A stretch of 64,000 bases of DNA from Bradyrhizobium commune (GCF_015624505.1 NZ_CP061379.1:6014001-6078000), one strand, 5' to 3'; positions 15,993 to 25,505 are shown, counted from the first letter of the stretch. The notes: generated by a model from the letters alone, not told the origin. Translations and numbers: made by a program.

Positions 15993-18181
15993 CGTCTAGT
16001 CAGGGCATCGCCACGTCGTGGCGGCAGATGCTCCGAGCATTCACTGGCAGTCAGGCCAACGCTCCTGAAATCGAGGTTGTCGCTGTCTTCCTGCCCGAAC
16101 ACCGTTTTCACGTCGTCGCAGGCAACCGGGAGGCCCTGGATCGGTCGTCCCGTACCGTTTCTGATCACGCCGGCTTGCAGGTTGCCGCCGCAGGTGAAGC
16201 TGCTGGCGTCGTTGATGCTGCCGAAGCCGCTATAGATCGCGGTCTGCGGGAACGGACACATCGGCCGGGTACGGCCTGGAACGAGGCCGTGCGAATCGGA
16301 CACACCGAGGATGGTCTTCGGCACGACGCCGTGCTCGACCCAGTTCCGGAGCGCGACGAACGGATCGTACCAGTACGGGCCGAATCCACCACCGATGTGT
16401 CCGGTCATCGGGGCGACAAACAGACGGTACCAGGATTGCAGCTTCTCATAATCCGCAGCTTTGGTGCCGCCGTACAATTTGGTCGCGACGCGGTTGTAGT
16501 AGTCCACGTCATGCCGCCAGCGGATCGCCGGATCAGCACTGCCGTGGAGTTGAATGATCTTGGTGCCGTGTTTCATCACCTCCTTGAGGTCCGGATCCTG
16601 GTTGTCCGTGTAGAGATCGATCGGAGGCGCCCCCAAGTCGGATCCGATCCGCGAACCGGTTGCAGCTTCCCGCTCATAGGTGGTGGGAACGCCGGGAGAT
16701 GCACACGCCGCCCACCCCGTGGCATTGGTCGTCCCCATCTCGAGCGATTCCTGATCGACGAACAGGCAGTTGTTCGCAGGCCACGCGGCGTTGGCGTGAT
16801 CGTACTGCACCACCTCAACCGTGCTCGCCGTCAAGGTTGCGGAATTGTACGAGGTGCTCTGGAACGTCCCCAACGCATTTGTCGGGAAAGTGATGCTGAT
16901 GTCGTAAGGATACCAGATCCGCGCGCCCTGGCTGTTGCGGGGCCCGTCGAAAATCCGGTCGAACGCCGCCGCCTGCCTGGCGGTGAGGCAATTCGGCCGT
17001 GGCGGCGCGCCCGTGACGCCGCAGATGTTGGCCGCGGCGGAGAAGTGCATTGTGCAGACCCTCGGATCGGCGATCATGCCGTCAGCGACAGTGTCGGTGC
17101 CTTCGACGTCGCATGCCTTGACGATGGTGTTGTAGAGGGCGGTCTGCTGGTCGTTTGTCGGTAATGCCCCGGCCCCGTCGAGTTGGATCAGCTTTCGCAT
17201 GACCAGAGCCGGCCAACTGTCCGCCAGCCGGAACTGCTGCCAGCGATAGGCCGGCGCGCCGATCAGGAAGCCGTCATATTCGTCGCCATGGTGCTGCAAT
17301 TGGCCCATGCCCATGTTGCCGCCGCCCGAGCCGCCATTGTAGTAGTGCAACTTCGGCTCCTTGCCGTAATAGACCTCCGCGATGGCGTCAGCCCATTGCC
17401 TGCCATACCAGGTGCCGCGATAGATCCAGTCGGCGACCGTCCCGTAGGCGATCTTGTTGCGGTAAGGGCTGTTGGCGGTCGAGATAATCGCGAAGTTGGC
17501 GTTACCGGGGGTGCCTTGCGTGAAATGGCCGGCGTATTGCTCGCCGGCGTCGGTGATCGAAGCGACGAAGCCCTGACGGATCGCGTAGGTGGCGTTGGCA
17601 CCATCGAGCCCCTCTCCGAAGCCGGATGGGTTGAGTGTTCCGGACTGCCCCGGCGCCCCCATGGTCATGACGCCACCCGTCCAGGCGCCGTTGACGGCGC
17701 CAAGATTGGTCGGGCCCTGGTCGGCTGAATTGAGTGGCAGCGAAATCACGATCTCGATGGCCTGCTTCTGGCCGACATCGTAGGCTGGCTGCCCCTTTGG
17801 GATACCCGGCGAATCCAGGCCGGGGCCGGCGGCATTCGGTCCCTCGCCGCCGGGATAATAGACGAACGCGACCTGACAAAAGGCCGGCGTCGGTCCTATC
17901 GGCGTCGGTCGGAAGTTGAAGCCGGAGCCGCCGGCCGGCTGTTCCGGTGCCGCGGGCACGATGCTGGCATAAGGAACCGTGACTGTGCTTGTCCCCGGGG
18001 TAATGACGCCCTGAACGATGTCGCCCGGAAGCGTGCCTGGCACGATCGCTGCCACTTTGGTCCCGAGATTGCCAAGGCAAGTCGGCAATGGCGGCGGTTC
18101 TGGCCGATTCGCGCGTGCGGGCATTATAGTTGCCATAGCAACTATTAGCCCGGCGAAGTGCAGAACTGCTGGTCTTTGCAT
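15989..18181 (-). CDS. Exported tannase/feruloyl esterase family protein, cysteine pair lost
   Basis: 730 residues, longer than the usual 520-600. ATG 18181 follows GAGGAGGAAGG, and a signal peptide ends about residue 25 (MPARA), so it is secreted or periplasmic. The nucleophile is Ser285 in YNGGSGGGNMG, followed by YDGFLIGAPA, which corresponds to the family's DGIVAGAPA. The acid is Asp550 (HGSADPAI) and the base His595 (MTGHIGGG). In known tannases and feruloyl esterases a Cys precedes the Ser and another follows the His (CS-D-HC), forming a disulfide; here these are Gly284 and Ile596. The triad is therefore kept while both cysteines are gone. Substrate probably an ester of a phenolic or other carboxylic acid; not assigned. 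Confidence 0.82.
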   Translation of the reverse strand: MQRPAVLHFAGLIVAMATIMPARANRPEPPPLPTCLGNLGTKVAAIVPGTLPGDIVQGVITPGTSTVTVPYASIVPAAPEQPAGGSGFNFRPTPIGPTPAFCQVAFVYYPGGEGPNAAGPGLDSPGIPKGQPAYDVGQKQAIEIVISLPLNSADQGPTNLGAVNGAWTGGVMTMGAPGQSGTLNPSGFGEGLDGANATYAIRQGFVASITDAGEQYAGHFTQGTPGNANFAIISTANSPYRNKIAYGTVADWIYRGTWYGRQWADAIAEVYYGKEPKLHYYNGGSGGGNMGMGQLQHHGDEYDGFLIGAPAYRWQQFRLADSWPALVMRKLIQLDGAGALPTNDQQTALYNTIVKACDVEGTDTVADGMIADPRVCTMHFSAAANICGVTGAPPRPNCLTARQAAAFDRIFDGPRNSQGARIWYPYDISITFPTNALGTFQSTSYNSATLTASTVEVVQYDHANAAWPANNCLFVDQESLEMGTTNATGWAACASPGVPTTYEREAATGSRIGSDLGAPPIDLYTDNQDPDLKEVMKHGTKIIQLHGSADPAIRWRHDVDYYNRVATKLYGGTKAADYEKLQSWYRLFVAPMTGHIGGGFGPYWYDPFVALRNWVEHGVVPKTILGVSDSHGLVPGRTRPMCPFPQTAIYSGFGSINDASSFTCGGNLQAGVIRNGTGRPIQGLPVACDDVKTVFGQEDSDNLDFRSVGLTASECSEHLPPRRGDALTRR

Positions 18182-18613
18182 GGTTTCCTTCCTCCTCTTC
18201 GTGATTTGGTAGAAGCTGGTCGAACAATCACCGCTTTTGCACGAATACGCGTGGCCGTGCGGTCCGTTCGCCTGAGAGGGCGAGTACTAGGATCTCTGTT
18301 TTTGGATTGTCGACTTGACCAAGCGCATGACGTGCACCGGTGGAACGGAACGCACGGGCGACAGAAATCGCCAGACTGCGCGCTTGGACACACCCCCCCT
18401 TATTTCCTCTGGCTTGCAAGCAAGGACATTGGAAAGATCATTCGAGCCGTGCAACGGAAATCAGCACTTGAGAGGAGATCGCTGGAAGATTGGCGCGATT
18501 TTGTAAAATGCAGCGATTTTGGAAATCGATGGAGGCCCCGCCAGCCTCGCACCAGCTTCGCGCCAGAAACTACCTCGGGACGCTGCGGTCGCGCGGCCTT
18601 TCCTGGTCATCTC
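18182..18613. other. Intergenic region upstream of two divergent genes
   Basis: 432 bases between the esterase start and the TPR protein start. No convincing coding frame or operator was found. GCGATTTTGTAAAAT and GCGATTTTGGAAAT form an imperfect direct repeat at about 18491-18530 ahead of the TPR gene; its meaning is unclear. Confidence 0.3.
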
Positions 18614-20077
18614 ATGAATCGCCAACAACGCCGCGCCGCGGCCAAACAACCCGAAACCGTCGCACCGCAAAAACTGGAAGCCGTAAAACAGGGCCAGTTG
18701 CTGTTTGGTCTCGGCCGCTACGCCGAAGCCCTGGAATGCTTCAACGCTTTCGAAAAGCACAACCCCAACATCGCCCCCCTCTATCAAACGCGCGGCCTCT
18801 GCCTGCAACGGCTCGGCCGGTTCGCCGAAGCGCAGGCCGACTTCGAGCGGTCGATCGCGCTGAACCCCCTTGAGGCGGAGACGCACAAGAACCTCGGCAC
18901 GCTGCATGCGCGATTGGGCCGGATGGAGCAGGCCTTGGCGTGCATCGATCGCGCGCTTGCGATTCGTCCGAATTTTTCGGCGGCGCTCACCGAGAAGGCG
19001 CGGGCGTTGTGGAGCCTGCAATTGCTGGATGAGGCCTTTGCGGCCTTTCACCAAGCGCTGGCGGTCGACCCCGGCAATCCGCATACGATCTGGAATCTCG
19101 CGCTGCTTCAGATGCTGACCGGAGACTTTGAGCGGGGCTGGCGGGGGCGCGAGGCGCGTTGGAATGCGTCGCTTGGGCTGGTCGATCGCGGCTTGTCGCA
19201 AGCCCTTTGGCTGCGTGACCGGCCGATCGACGGCAAGACCATTTTGCTTCATGCCGACGAGGCCCTGGGCGATTCCATTCAGTTTGCGCGCTATGTGCCC
19301 ATGGTGGCCGCGCTCGGGGCGCGTGTCATCCTGGAGGTCAAGCCTGCGGTCCAGCGGTTGCTGGCTGATGTGCCCGGCGTCGCGATGTGTATCGACCGAT
19401 CGGCTGTGACGTCGCTCGCGTTCGACCTGCACTGTCCGCTCGGGAGCCTGCCGCTCGCGTTCGGGACGCGGCTCGATACGATTCCGTTTGCGGACGCGTA
19501 TCTTCCTGCGGCACCAGTGGCGCGCGTGAAGACGTGGCAAGACCGGCTCGACTCACGGCTTGGCCCGCGCAACCGCATGCGCGTCGGTCTTGCCTGGTCT
19601 GGGGATCCCGCTCACAACAACGATCACAATCGATCGATGGCGTTGCGCACGCTTGCGCCTCTCTTCGAGAGCGACGACGCTCAGTTCGTCAGCCTGCAAA
19701 AAGGCGTCCGGGTTCAGGACCGGGCCTTCCTCGCCGAACGCGCTGATATCGTCGACCTGACGGAGCAACTGACGGATTTCAGCGACACGGCGGCGCTGAT
19801 TTTCTGTCTTGATCTCGTCATCGCGGTCGACACCAGCGTCGTTCACCTTGCCGGTGCGCTCGGCGTTCCGGTCTGGACGATGTTGCCGTTCAATCCGGAC
19901 TGGCGCTGGCTGCTCAACCGCGACGACAGCCCGTGGTATCAGTCGATGCGGCTGTTCAGGCAACCGACGCGAGGCGACTGGGAGAGCGTCGTGGACAGCG
20001 TGCGCTGCGAGCTGGAGCGGCAGGTGTTCGCGTGGCGGCCTGAGCGAGAGCCGGCTTTGCTGCTGCCTGCCGAGTGA
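18614..20077 (+). CDS. TPR protein with C-terminal glycosyltransferase-like domain
   Basis: 487 residues from ATG 18614 (MNRQQRRAAAK, a start common in this family); the frame is open far upstream but that part reads as noise. Residues about 25-170 hold four to five tetratricopeptide repeats (GRYAEALECFNAFEKHNP, GRFAEAQADFERSIALNP, GRMEQALACIDRALAIRP). The C-terminal 280 residues resemble the GT-B fold of family 9-like transferases: LHADEALGDSIQFARY, RVGLAWSGDPAHNNDHNRS, VSLQKG, and AVDTSVVHLAGALGVPVWTMLP. Such proteins modify surface glycans or proteins, with the TPR part binding the partner. Acceptor and donor are unknown. It stands alone, with no glycan cluster nearby. Confidence 0.83.
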   Translation: MNRQQRRAAAKQPETVAPQKLEAVKQGQLLFGLGRYAEALECFNAFEKHNPNIAPLYQTRGLCLQRLGRFAEAQADFERSIALNPLEAETHKNLGTLHARLGRMEQALACIDRALAIRPNFSAALTEKARALWSLQLLDEAFAAFHQALAVDPGNPHTIWNLALLQMLTGDFERGWRGREARWNASLGLVDRGLSQALWLRDRPIDGKTILLHADEALGDSIQFARYVPMVAALGARVILEVKPAVQRLLADVPGVAMCIDRSAVTSLAFDLHCPLGSLPLAFGTRLDTIPFADAYLPAAPVARVKTWQDRLDSRLGPRNRMRVGLAWSGDPAHNNDHNRSMALRTLAPLFESDDAQFVSLQKGVRVQDRAFLAERADIVDLTEQLTDFSDTAALIFCLDLVIAVDTSVVHLAGALGVPVWTMLPFNPDWRWLLNRDDSPWYQSMRLFRQPTRGDWESVVDSVRCELERQVFAWRPEREPALLLPAE

Positions 20078-20149
20078 GCGAGACCGGGCGGTCTGCTGGA
20101 CAGCCGCCCGGATGGTTCGATGCGAATGCCGTCTGGCGATCGTTGCCGC

Positions 20150-20443
20150 TCACCTGCCCTGAAGCAGAAGGCCGAGAGGCTTGAGCGGGCCGACCGGGAT
20201 CATCTCGAACGCAAGGAAGCCGCCGGCCGCGAGCGGCAGCGCGTTGATGGTCGCCTTGGCTTCATCGACCGAGGCGACGTTCATGAGAAAGACCACGCCG
20301 GGCTTGTCGTCGCGGAACCAGAACTGCTCGATCTTGCCGTCGAGGTAGAGCTTGAGCGTGTCGGGGACTTCCTTCTGCATCATCTCCTTGCGCTGCTCGT
20401 CGGTCATTGGCTTGCTGAAAGATCCGATGGCGAAGACTTTCAT
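20150..20443 (-). CDS. YciI/muconolactone isomerase-like small protein
   Basis: 97 residues, ATG at 20443 with AGGAGAAC upstream. It has the ferredoxin-like alpha/beta pattern of YciI or muconolactone isomerase-type proteins: KVFAIGSFSKPM, then KIEQFWFRDDKPGVVFLMNVASVDEAKATINALPLA. In that superfamily such proteins act as small isomerases or dehydratases or have no known activity. It is divergent from the GlxA-type regulator at 20702, which probably controls it. The intergenic region contains a palindrome (20667-20682). Confidence 0.75.
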   Translation of the reverse strand: MKVFAIGSFSKPMTDEQRKEMMQKEVPDTLKLYLDGKIEQFWFRDDKPGVVFLMNVASVDEAKATINALPLAAGGFLAFEMIPVGPLKPLGLLLQGR

Positions 20444-20701
20444 GAGTGTTCTCCTGTTGATTGAGATCGTTGCGAAGGACCCATGCCGGGCGCCAATCGA
20501 GACGGAAACGACATATTTAGTGTCATTTACGCCAACTCAGGTTTGCGGATTCCGTTGACAAAACCGACGTTTTATCAGCATTTTGTCAGGCACCCTCAGG
20601 CCGATCACGCTGTGGCAAAGCTCGTTCGCTGAGGAAGGATGTAGGCTTAGCCAGGCCGAACAACCATTGTCGTAAACGACAACTTTAAGAGCATTTACGC
20701 C
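20444..20701. promoter_or_regulatory. Divergent promoter with palindrome TTGTCGTAAACGACAA
   Basis: The 16-base palindrome at 20667-20682 has perfect 7-base arms around AA, 20 bases before the regulator's start. A looser relative, CGACATATTTAGTGTCATTTACG, lies near 20508-20530, and both are followed by CATTTACGCC. The two sites are probably bound by the divergent AraC/GlxA-type regulator, or by another local factor. Confidence 0.5.
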
Positions 20702-21667
20702 ATGCGTCTCGCGATCCTCGCGCTGGAGGGGCTTTGGGATACCGGCCTCACGGTCATCCTCGACGCGTTCAAGCTCGCCGACAATTTTTCAGTGCTGCAA
20801 ATGGGCGGAACGCTTCGCTTCAACGTCTCGATCGTGGGGTTGCGCAAGAAGGTTCGATCCGGCCAGGGATTTGCGATCCCGGTCGAGGCGATCGCGACGG
20901 AGGCGAAGCCCGATTGGGTGATCGTGCCGGCGCTCAACACCGCAAGACCCGAGCTGCTGGTCCCCGCCCTCGATCGGCGCGACGTGAAGCAGGCCGGGGA
21001 GCAACTTCGGACATGGCATGCGGAGGGCGCGCGCATTGGCGCGTCGTGCATCGGCACGTTTGTCGTCGCTGAAACCGGACTTCTCGATCACCAGGAAGCC
21101 ACGACGACGTGGTGGCTCGCGCCCTTGTTTCGCCAGCGTTATCCCAATGTGCGGCTCGACGAGAAAAGAATGCTCGTGCCGTCCCGCATCGGCGCGACCG
21201 CCGGCGCTGCCATGGGGCATCTCGATCTGGCGCTGTGGCTGATCCGCCAGGCCAGCCCGGAGCTGGCCGCGATGGTCTCGCGCTATCTGCTGGCCGATCT
21301 GCGCTCGTCACAGGCTCGCTTCATCATCCCCAATCATCTCGCGCAGGCCGATCCCCTGATCCAGCGCTTTGAACGGTGGGCGCGGGATCGTCTCAAGCAG
21401 GGTTTTTCGCTACAGGACGCAGCCGAAGCGCTGGCAACAAGCCCGCGTACGCTTCAGCGCCGCTGCGAAGCCGTGCTCGGAAAATCGCCGCTGTCGTATT
21501 TCCAGGATCTGCGGGTCGAACGTGCGCAGTCGCTGCTGCATGGCAGCGGCCTCGATATCGAGGCGATTGCGGCCGAAGTCGGCTACGAAGATGGCGCCAC
21601 GCTGCGAACGCTCATCCGGGAACGCCTGGGCCGCGGCGTGCGCGAGCTTCGGGCGGATATGCGTTGA
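20702..21667 (+). CDS. GlxA-type AraC regulator with DJ-1/PfpI-like domain
   Basis: 321 residues. The N-terminal 180 residues form a class I glutamine amidotransferase-like (DJ-1/PfpI) domain: LAILALEGLWDTGL at the start and ARIGASCIGTFVVAETGLLDHQEATTTW around the nucleophile-elbow cysteine. The C-terminal 100 residues are the AraC HTH (FSLQDAAEALATSPRTLQRRCEAVLG and IEAIAAEVGYEDGATLRTLIRERLGRG). Such regulators usually sense small metabolites and activate a neighbouring gene; here the divergent candidate is the YciI-like gene at 20150. The ATG at 20702 directly follows the palindromic region. Confidence 0.92.
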   Translation: MRLAILALEGLWDTGLTVILDAFKLADNFSVLQMGGTLRFNVSIVGLRKKVRSGQGFAIPVEAIATEAKPDWVIVPALNTARPELLVPALDRRDVKQAGEQLRTWHAEGARIGASCIGTFVVAETGLLDHQEATTTWWLAPLFRQRYPNVRLDEKRMLVPSRIGATAGAAMGHLDLALWLIRQASPELAAMVSRYLLADLRSSQARFIIPNHLAQADPLIQRFERWARDRLKQGFSLQDAAEALATSPRTLQRRCEAVLGKSPLSYFQDLRVERAQSLLHGSGLDIEAIAAEVGYEDGATLRTLIRERLGRGVRELRADMR

Positions 21668-21715
21668 GGCGGCGCGATCGTCCCCGATCAACGTCGCCCC
21701 ATCGCATCGTCTTCC

Positions 21716-22489
21716 TCAGTGTCCCGCAGCTTCGAGAATGAGACCCGCGATCTCCTTGGGATGCGAGATCAGCGCCAGATGGCTCGCCTTGACTTCGATC
21801 GTCTTGGCGCCCATGCGCTTGGCCATGAAGCGCTCGAGGTCGGGATTGATGGTGCGGTCCTCGGTCGAGACGGCGTAGTAGCTCGGCTTCGACCGCCAGG
21901 CCGCATTGGTGGTCTTGCCCGCCAGCAGCGCCTTGTGGAACGGCTCCTGCACCGCGTAGAGCCCTTTGGCCTTCGCGGCGGGCAGGTCGCCGGCGAAGTC
22001 GCGCAGGAATGCTTCCTCGGAGAGGCGCCCCTCATCGCCGTCGAAGACGATGCCCGCGCTCGCCGGCGGCGTCGGATAGGTCTTTGCAAGCGCCGTATAA
22101 TCCTCGCCCGCGTCGGGCGCGCGTGCTGCGACATAAACCAGCGCGGAAACGTTCGGATGCACCCCGGCCTCGGTCACGATCATGCCGGAGAAGGAATGAC
22201 CGACCAGCACCGTCGGGCCGTCCTGCCGCGCCAGCACGCGCTCGGCGGAGGCGACGGCTTCGGGCAGCGTCGTCAGCGGGTTCTGCACCGCCGTGACGTT
22301 GAGTCCGGCGGCCTGAAGGCGCGGGATCACTTCCAACCAGCACGAGCCGTCGGCAAACAGGCCGTGCACCAGCACGACGTTGCGCGCCTTGAGGGGCGCG
22401 GCGACGGCCGCGGTCACGCGAGTCGATAGCAGCGAGGCTGTCGCGCCGGCGGCGAGGATGCTGGCAAAGGTACGTCGGGTCATGGTCAC
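21716..22489 (-). CDS. Exported alpha/beta hydrolase (Tat-type signal)
   Basis: 257 residues from GTG 22489, which has AAGGAGA 8 bases upstream; ATG 22483 is the alternative. The N-terminus TMTRRTFASILAAGATASLL is a twin-arginine-type signal. The hydrolase core begins VVLVHGLFADGSCW, with the nucleophile Ser in VGHSFSGMI and the His in VKASHLAL near the C-terminus; an Asp in STEDRTINP is the probable acid. The closest family is the small esterases related to plant hydroxynitrile lyase/methyl esterase. It probably hydrolyses a small ester in the periplasm. It is downstream of the malonate genes with a 63-base gap, but a functional link is doubtful. Confidence 0.85.
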   Translation of the reverse strand: MTMTRRTFASILAAGATASLLSTRVTAAVAAPLKARNVVLVHGLFADGSCWLEVIPRLQAAGLNVTAVQNPLTTLPEAVASAERVLARQDGPTVLVGHSFSGMIVTEAGVHPNVSALVYVAARAPDAGEDYTALAKTYPTPPASAGIVFDGDEGRLSEEAFLRDFAGDLPAAKAKGLYAVQEPFHKALLAGKTTNAAWRSKPSYYAVSTEDRTINPDLERFMAKRMGAKTIEVKASHLALISHPKEIAGLILEAAGH

Positions 22490-22552
22490 GGCTTGTCTCC
22501 TTGTTGAAGTGTCGTGGATCTGAAGGCGGTGACGCGGGATCCCCGCGCGGAT

Positions 22553-23836
22553 TCAATGGGTTTGCAGCAGGGCCTCGACGTCGGGCGAACGGACAATGGT
22601 GCCGTCGCGCGCATAGACCTCGTGGTTGGCCTCAATGCTGTCGCGGTCATAAAGATAATTGACCATGACGCCGAAGGATTCCGCGATCCCACGTTTCGTT
22701 GTATTGCCGAGCCAGTTGATGCGCTCGAGCCGCGCGCCGTTGCCGAGGTGAAAGCGCGCCACCGGATCGATGCGGTTTCCGGCTGATGCCGGTCGCGTCA
22801 GATAGGTTGCACACAACCGCATCAGGACGGGACGCAGCGCTTCGCTCTGCCGCGCATCGTTCCACCATCCGTCCTGCGCAAGCGCGGATGCAACCGCTGC
22901 GGTGGATGTGCCCGCCTCAGCAAGCTGACCTGTGAGCCAGCGCCGGAAGCCCGGTATCGGCGACAGCGTGGAGAAGCGCTTGAGCTGCGGGAATTCAGCC
23001 TTGAGCTCCTCGACCACCTGCTTGATCAGGAAATTGCCGAACGACACGCCGCGCAGGCCTTCCTGACAATTGGAGATCGAATAGAAGATCGCCGTGTCCG
23101 CGCGTGCCGCCTGCGCGCGCGCAACCGCTTCGTCAACATCCTGCGCCAGCAGCGGCGGCATCGACGTCGCCAGCCCCTCCACCAGCGCGACCTCGACGAA
23201 GATCAGCGGCTCGTCGGGGAGTGCCGGATGGAAGAAAGCGAAGCAGCGGCGGTCCGGAGCAAGCCGGCGACGCAGATCGTCCCAGCCCTTGATCTCGTGC
23301 ACCGCCTCATAAGCGATCAGCTTCTCCAGCACGGCGGCCGGCGACTGCCAGTCGATCCGGCGCAATTCGAGGAAGCCGCGATTGAACCACGACGAGAACA
23401 GGTGCTTGAGGTCGCCGTCGAGCAGCTTCAGGACCGGTTCGTCGCGAAGGCGCGCGGCGATCTCGCTGCGCATCGCGATCAGCGCGGCGGTGCCGCCGGG
23501 CGCCATGTTCATCCGCCGCAGCAGCTCCTGGCGCGGCGGATCGGCGGCCTGCGCCACCGCGGCCGCGGTCTCGGCCGTCGCCTCCGCGAGGTAGCGTTCC
23601 GCAGCCGTGCGCAGCGCGGTTGCGTCGGGCTGAAATCCGGCCGCGAGATAGCGCTGGAAGCCGTGCCGGTCGGCCGCATCAAGCGCGGCCATCACGCCGT
23701 GCAGTTCGCGGGCGACAAAGGCGCCGGACGCTTCGCCGCGCTCGGACAGCAGCGTCTCGGCAAGTTGCTGGGCGAGGCCGAGCCGGACCGACGTCGCATC
23801 ATGCGGGTTGCTCAGGGTTTCCGTGGTCGAGGTCAT
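22553..23836 (-). CDS. Malonyl-CoA decarboxylase
   Basis: 427 residues from ATG 23836, preceded by GAGGAGAAG; the frame is open into the upstream gene. It has the family's N-terminal helical part and the C-terminal acetyltransferase-like catalytic domain: HEIKGWDDLRRRL, CFAFFHPALPDEPLIFVEVAL, FYSISNCQEGLRGVSFGNFLIKQV, STLSPIPGFRRWL, and the end region ARFHLGNGARLERINWLGN with ESFGVMVNYLYD. In this family the SxCQxGL and FHL segments hold the catalytic Ser and His. It converts malonyl-CoA to acetyl-CoA and CO2. The start lies 10 bases beyond the stop of the mdcA-like gene, so the two form an operon that turns malonate into acetyl-CoA. Confidence 0.95.
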   Translation of the reverse strand: MTSTTETLSNPHDATSVRLGLAQQLAETLLSERGEASGAFVARELHGVMAALDAADRHGFQRYLAAGFQPDATALRTAAERYLAEATAETAAAVAQAADPPRQELLRRMNMAPGGTAALIAMRSEIAARLRDEPVLKLLDGDLKHLFSSWFNRGFLELRRIDWQSPAAVLEKLIAYEAVHEIKGWDDLRRRLAPDRRCFAFFHPALPDEPLIFVEVALVEGLATSMPPLLAQDVDEAVARAQAARADTAIFYSISNCQEGLRGVSFGNFLIKQVVEELKAEFPQLKRFSTLSPIPGFRRWLTGQLAEAGTSTAAVASALAQDGWWNDARQSEALRPVLMRLCATYLTRPASAGNRIDPVARFHLGNGARLERINWLGNTTKRGIAESFGVMVNYLYDRDSIEANHEVYARDGTIVRSPDVEALLQTH

Positions 23837-23846
23837 GGTCTTCTCC

Positions 23847-25505
23847 TCATGCAGCATTGGTGGTGGCCGGCGTCGCGGCCGGCTTGCGGAATTTGGCCGG
23901 CGGCACGTAGAGCCCGCCCGACGCCGTGACCAGATCGTCGATCGTCCTGGCGGCGAGCAGGTCGCGCGTCGCACTCCGGACGTCGATGCCGAGATCGGAC
24001 GGCAGCATCACGATGCCGCGGCGGCGCAGATCCTCACTCGCCTCCGGCGACTGCCGCCGGCCAAATTCGGTGTCACCGGCAACCGCACGCAATGCCGCCT
24101 CACGCTCCGCGGGGAGCCGGCAGCGCAGCAGATTGGCGACGCCCTTCTCGGTGATGACATGCGTGACATCGTCGCCATAGACCATGACCGGCGGGCGCGC
24201 GAAGCCTGCGGACGCCGCGAGGTCGAACGCATCCAGCCGCTCGACGAAGCTCGGCGCGCCGTTCGGCTGCTGCGTCTGCACCATCTGCACGACCAGCTTG
24301 CGGCCGCGCAGGGGATCGCCGGCCTCCTCGCCGGCGCGCAACCAGGTCGGGCTGTCGTGGCGGCGGCCACGCGCATCGGCGCCCATGTTCGGTGCGCCGC
24401 CGAAGCCGGTGATCCGTCCTTTGGTGGCGGTCGAGCTGTTGCCCTGCGGGTCGACCTGCAACGTCGCTCCGACGAACATGTCGCAGGCATATTGCCCGGC
24501 GACCTGCGCTAGCGCGCGGTTCGATCGCAAATTGCCGTCGGCACCGACCGGGAACACATTCGCGCGGCTCGCGACATAGCGCTCCATGCCGAGCTCGGAG
24601 CCGAAGCAGTAGACGTTGTCGACGAAGCCGGCCTCCACCGCGGGGATCAGGGTTGGATGCGGGTTGAGCACGAAGTGGCTCGCGACCTTGCCCTTCAGCC
24701 CGCGCGCGGCCGCGTAGGTCGGCAGGATCAGCTCGATCGCCGCGGTGGCGTAGCCGATGCCGTGGTTCAATCGCTGCACCTGGAACGGTTCGTAGACTGC
24801 GGCGATCGCCATCGTCGCCATCAGCACGTTCGCGTCCCGCACCTTGGCGGGATCGCGCGTGAACAGCGGCTCGATGGCGTAGGGTTTTGGCGACGGCACC
24901 ACGACATCGACCCAGTCGCAGGGGATGTCGACCCGCGGCAATCGATCGACGATCTCGTTGACCTGCGCCACGACGATGCCGCCACGGAAGGAAGCAGCCT
25001 CGGCAATGGTCGGCGTGTCCTCGGTGTTGGGACCGGTGTAGAGGTTGCCATCGCGATCGGCCTTGTCGGCGACGATCAGCGCCACGCGCGGCGTGAGGTC
25101 GACCAGCATCCGGGCGTAGAGCTCGAGATAGGTATGGATCGCGCCGACCTTGACGGTGCCGTTGGTGACCAGCTCGGCCAGCTTGCGGCTCTGCGGTCCG
25201 GCGAAAGCAAAATCGAGCCGGCTCGCGATACCGCGCTCGAACACCGCGAGATGGTCGGGTAGCGCCAGCACCGACTGCACCATGTGCAGATCGTGCAGGC
25301 GCGTGGGATCCGCCTTCGCAAGCGCTGCAGCCAGGAAATCGGCCTGCTTCTGGTTGTCGCCCTCGATGGTGACACGGTCGCCCGGCATCACGACCGCCTC
25401 GATCAACGCGGTTGCCCGATCGGGCGGGCAGATCTTGCCGTCCGTGAGCGTTGCGGCGCGTGCCAACCGGGCTGCACGATCCGTTCCCTGTGACGTGACT
25501 GACAT
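23847..25505 (-). CDS. mdcA: MdcA-type malonate:CoA/ACP transferase alpha subunit
   Basis: 552 residues from ATG 25505 (AGAGG upstream), the usual length for MdcA. Characteristic segments: DGKICPPDRATALIEAVVMPGDRV, SRKLAELVTNGTVKVGAIHTYLELYARML, and EPFQVQRLNHGIGYATAAIELILP. In classical malonate decarboxylase MdcA moves malonate on and off the prosthetic-group carrier MdcC. Here no mdcB, C, D or E gene is adjacent; instead malonyl-CoA decarboxylase follows directly. The simplest inference is an acetyl-CoA:malonate CoA-transferase role that feeds malonyl-CoA to the decarboxylase and regenerates acetyl-CoA. A divergent LysR gene at 25616 is the likely activator. Confidence 0.92.
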   Translation of the reverse strand: MSVTSQGTDRAARLARAATLTDGKICPPDRATALIEAVVMPGDRVTIEGDNQKQADFLAAALAKADPTRLHDLHMVQSVLALPDHLAVFERGIASRLDFAFAGPQSRKLAELVTNGTVKVGAIHTYLELYARMLVDLTPRVALIVADKADRDGNLYTGPNTEDTPTIAEAASFRGGIVVAQVNEIVDRLPRVDIPCDWVDVVVPSPKPYAIEPLFTRDPAKVRDANVLMATMAIAAVYEPFQVQRLNHGIGYATAAIELILPTYAAARGLKGKVASHFVLNPHPTLIPAVEAGFVDNVYCFGSELGMERYVASRANVFPVGADGNLRSNRALAQVAGQYACDMFVGATLQVDPQGNSSTATKGRITGFGGAPNMGADARGRRHDSPTWLRAGEEAGDPLRGRKLVVQMVQTQQPNGAPSFVERLDAFDLAASAGFARPPVMVYGDDVTHVITEKGVANLLRCRLPAEREAALRAVAGDTEFGRRQSPEASEDLRRRGIVMLPSDLGIDVRSATRDLLAARTIDDLVTASGGLYVPPAKFRKPAATPATTNAA

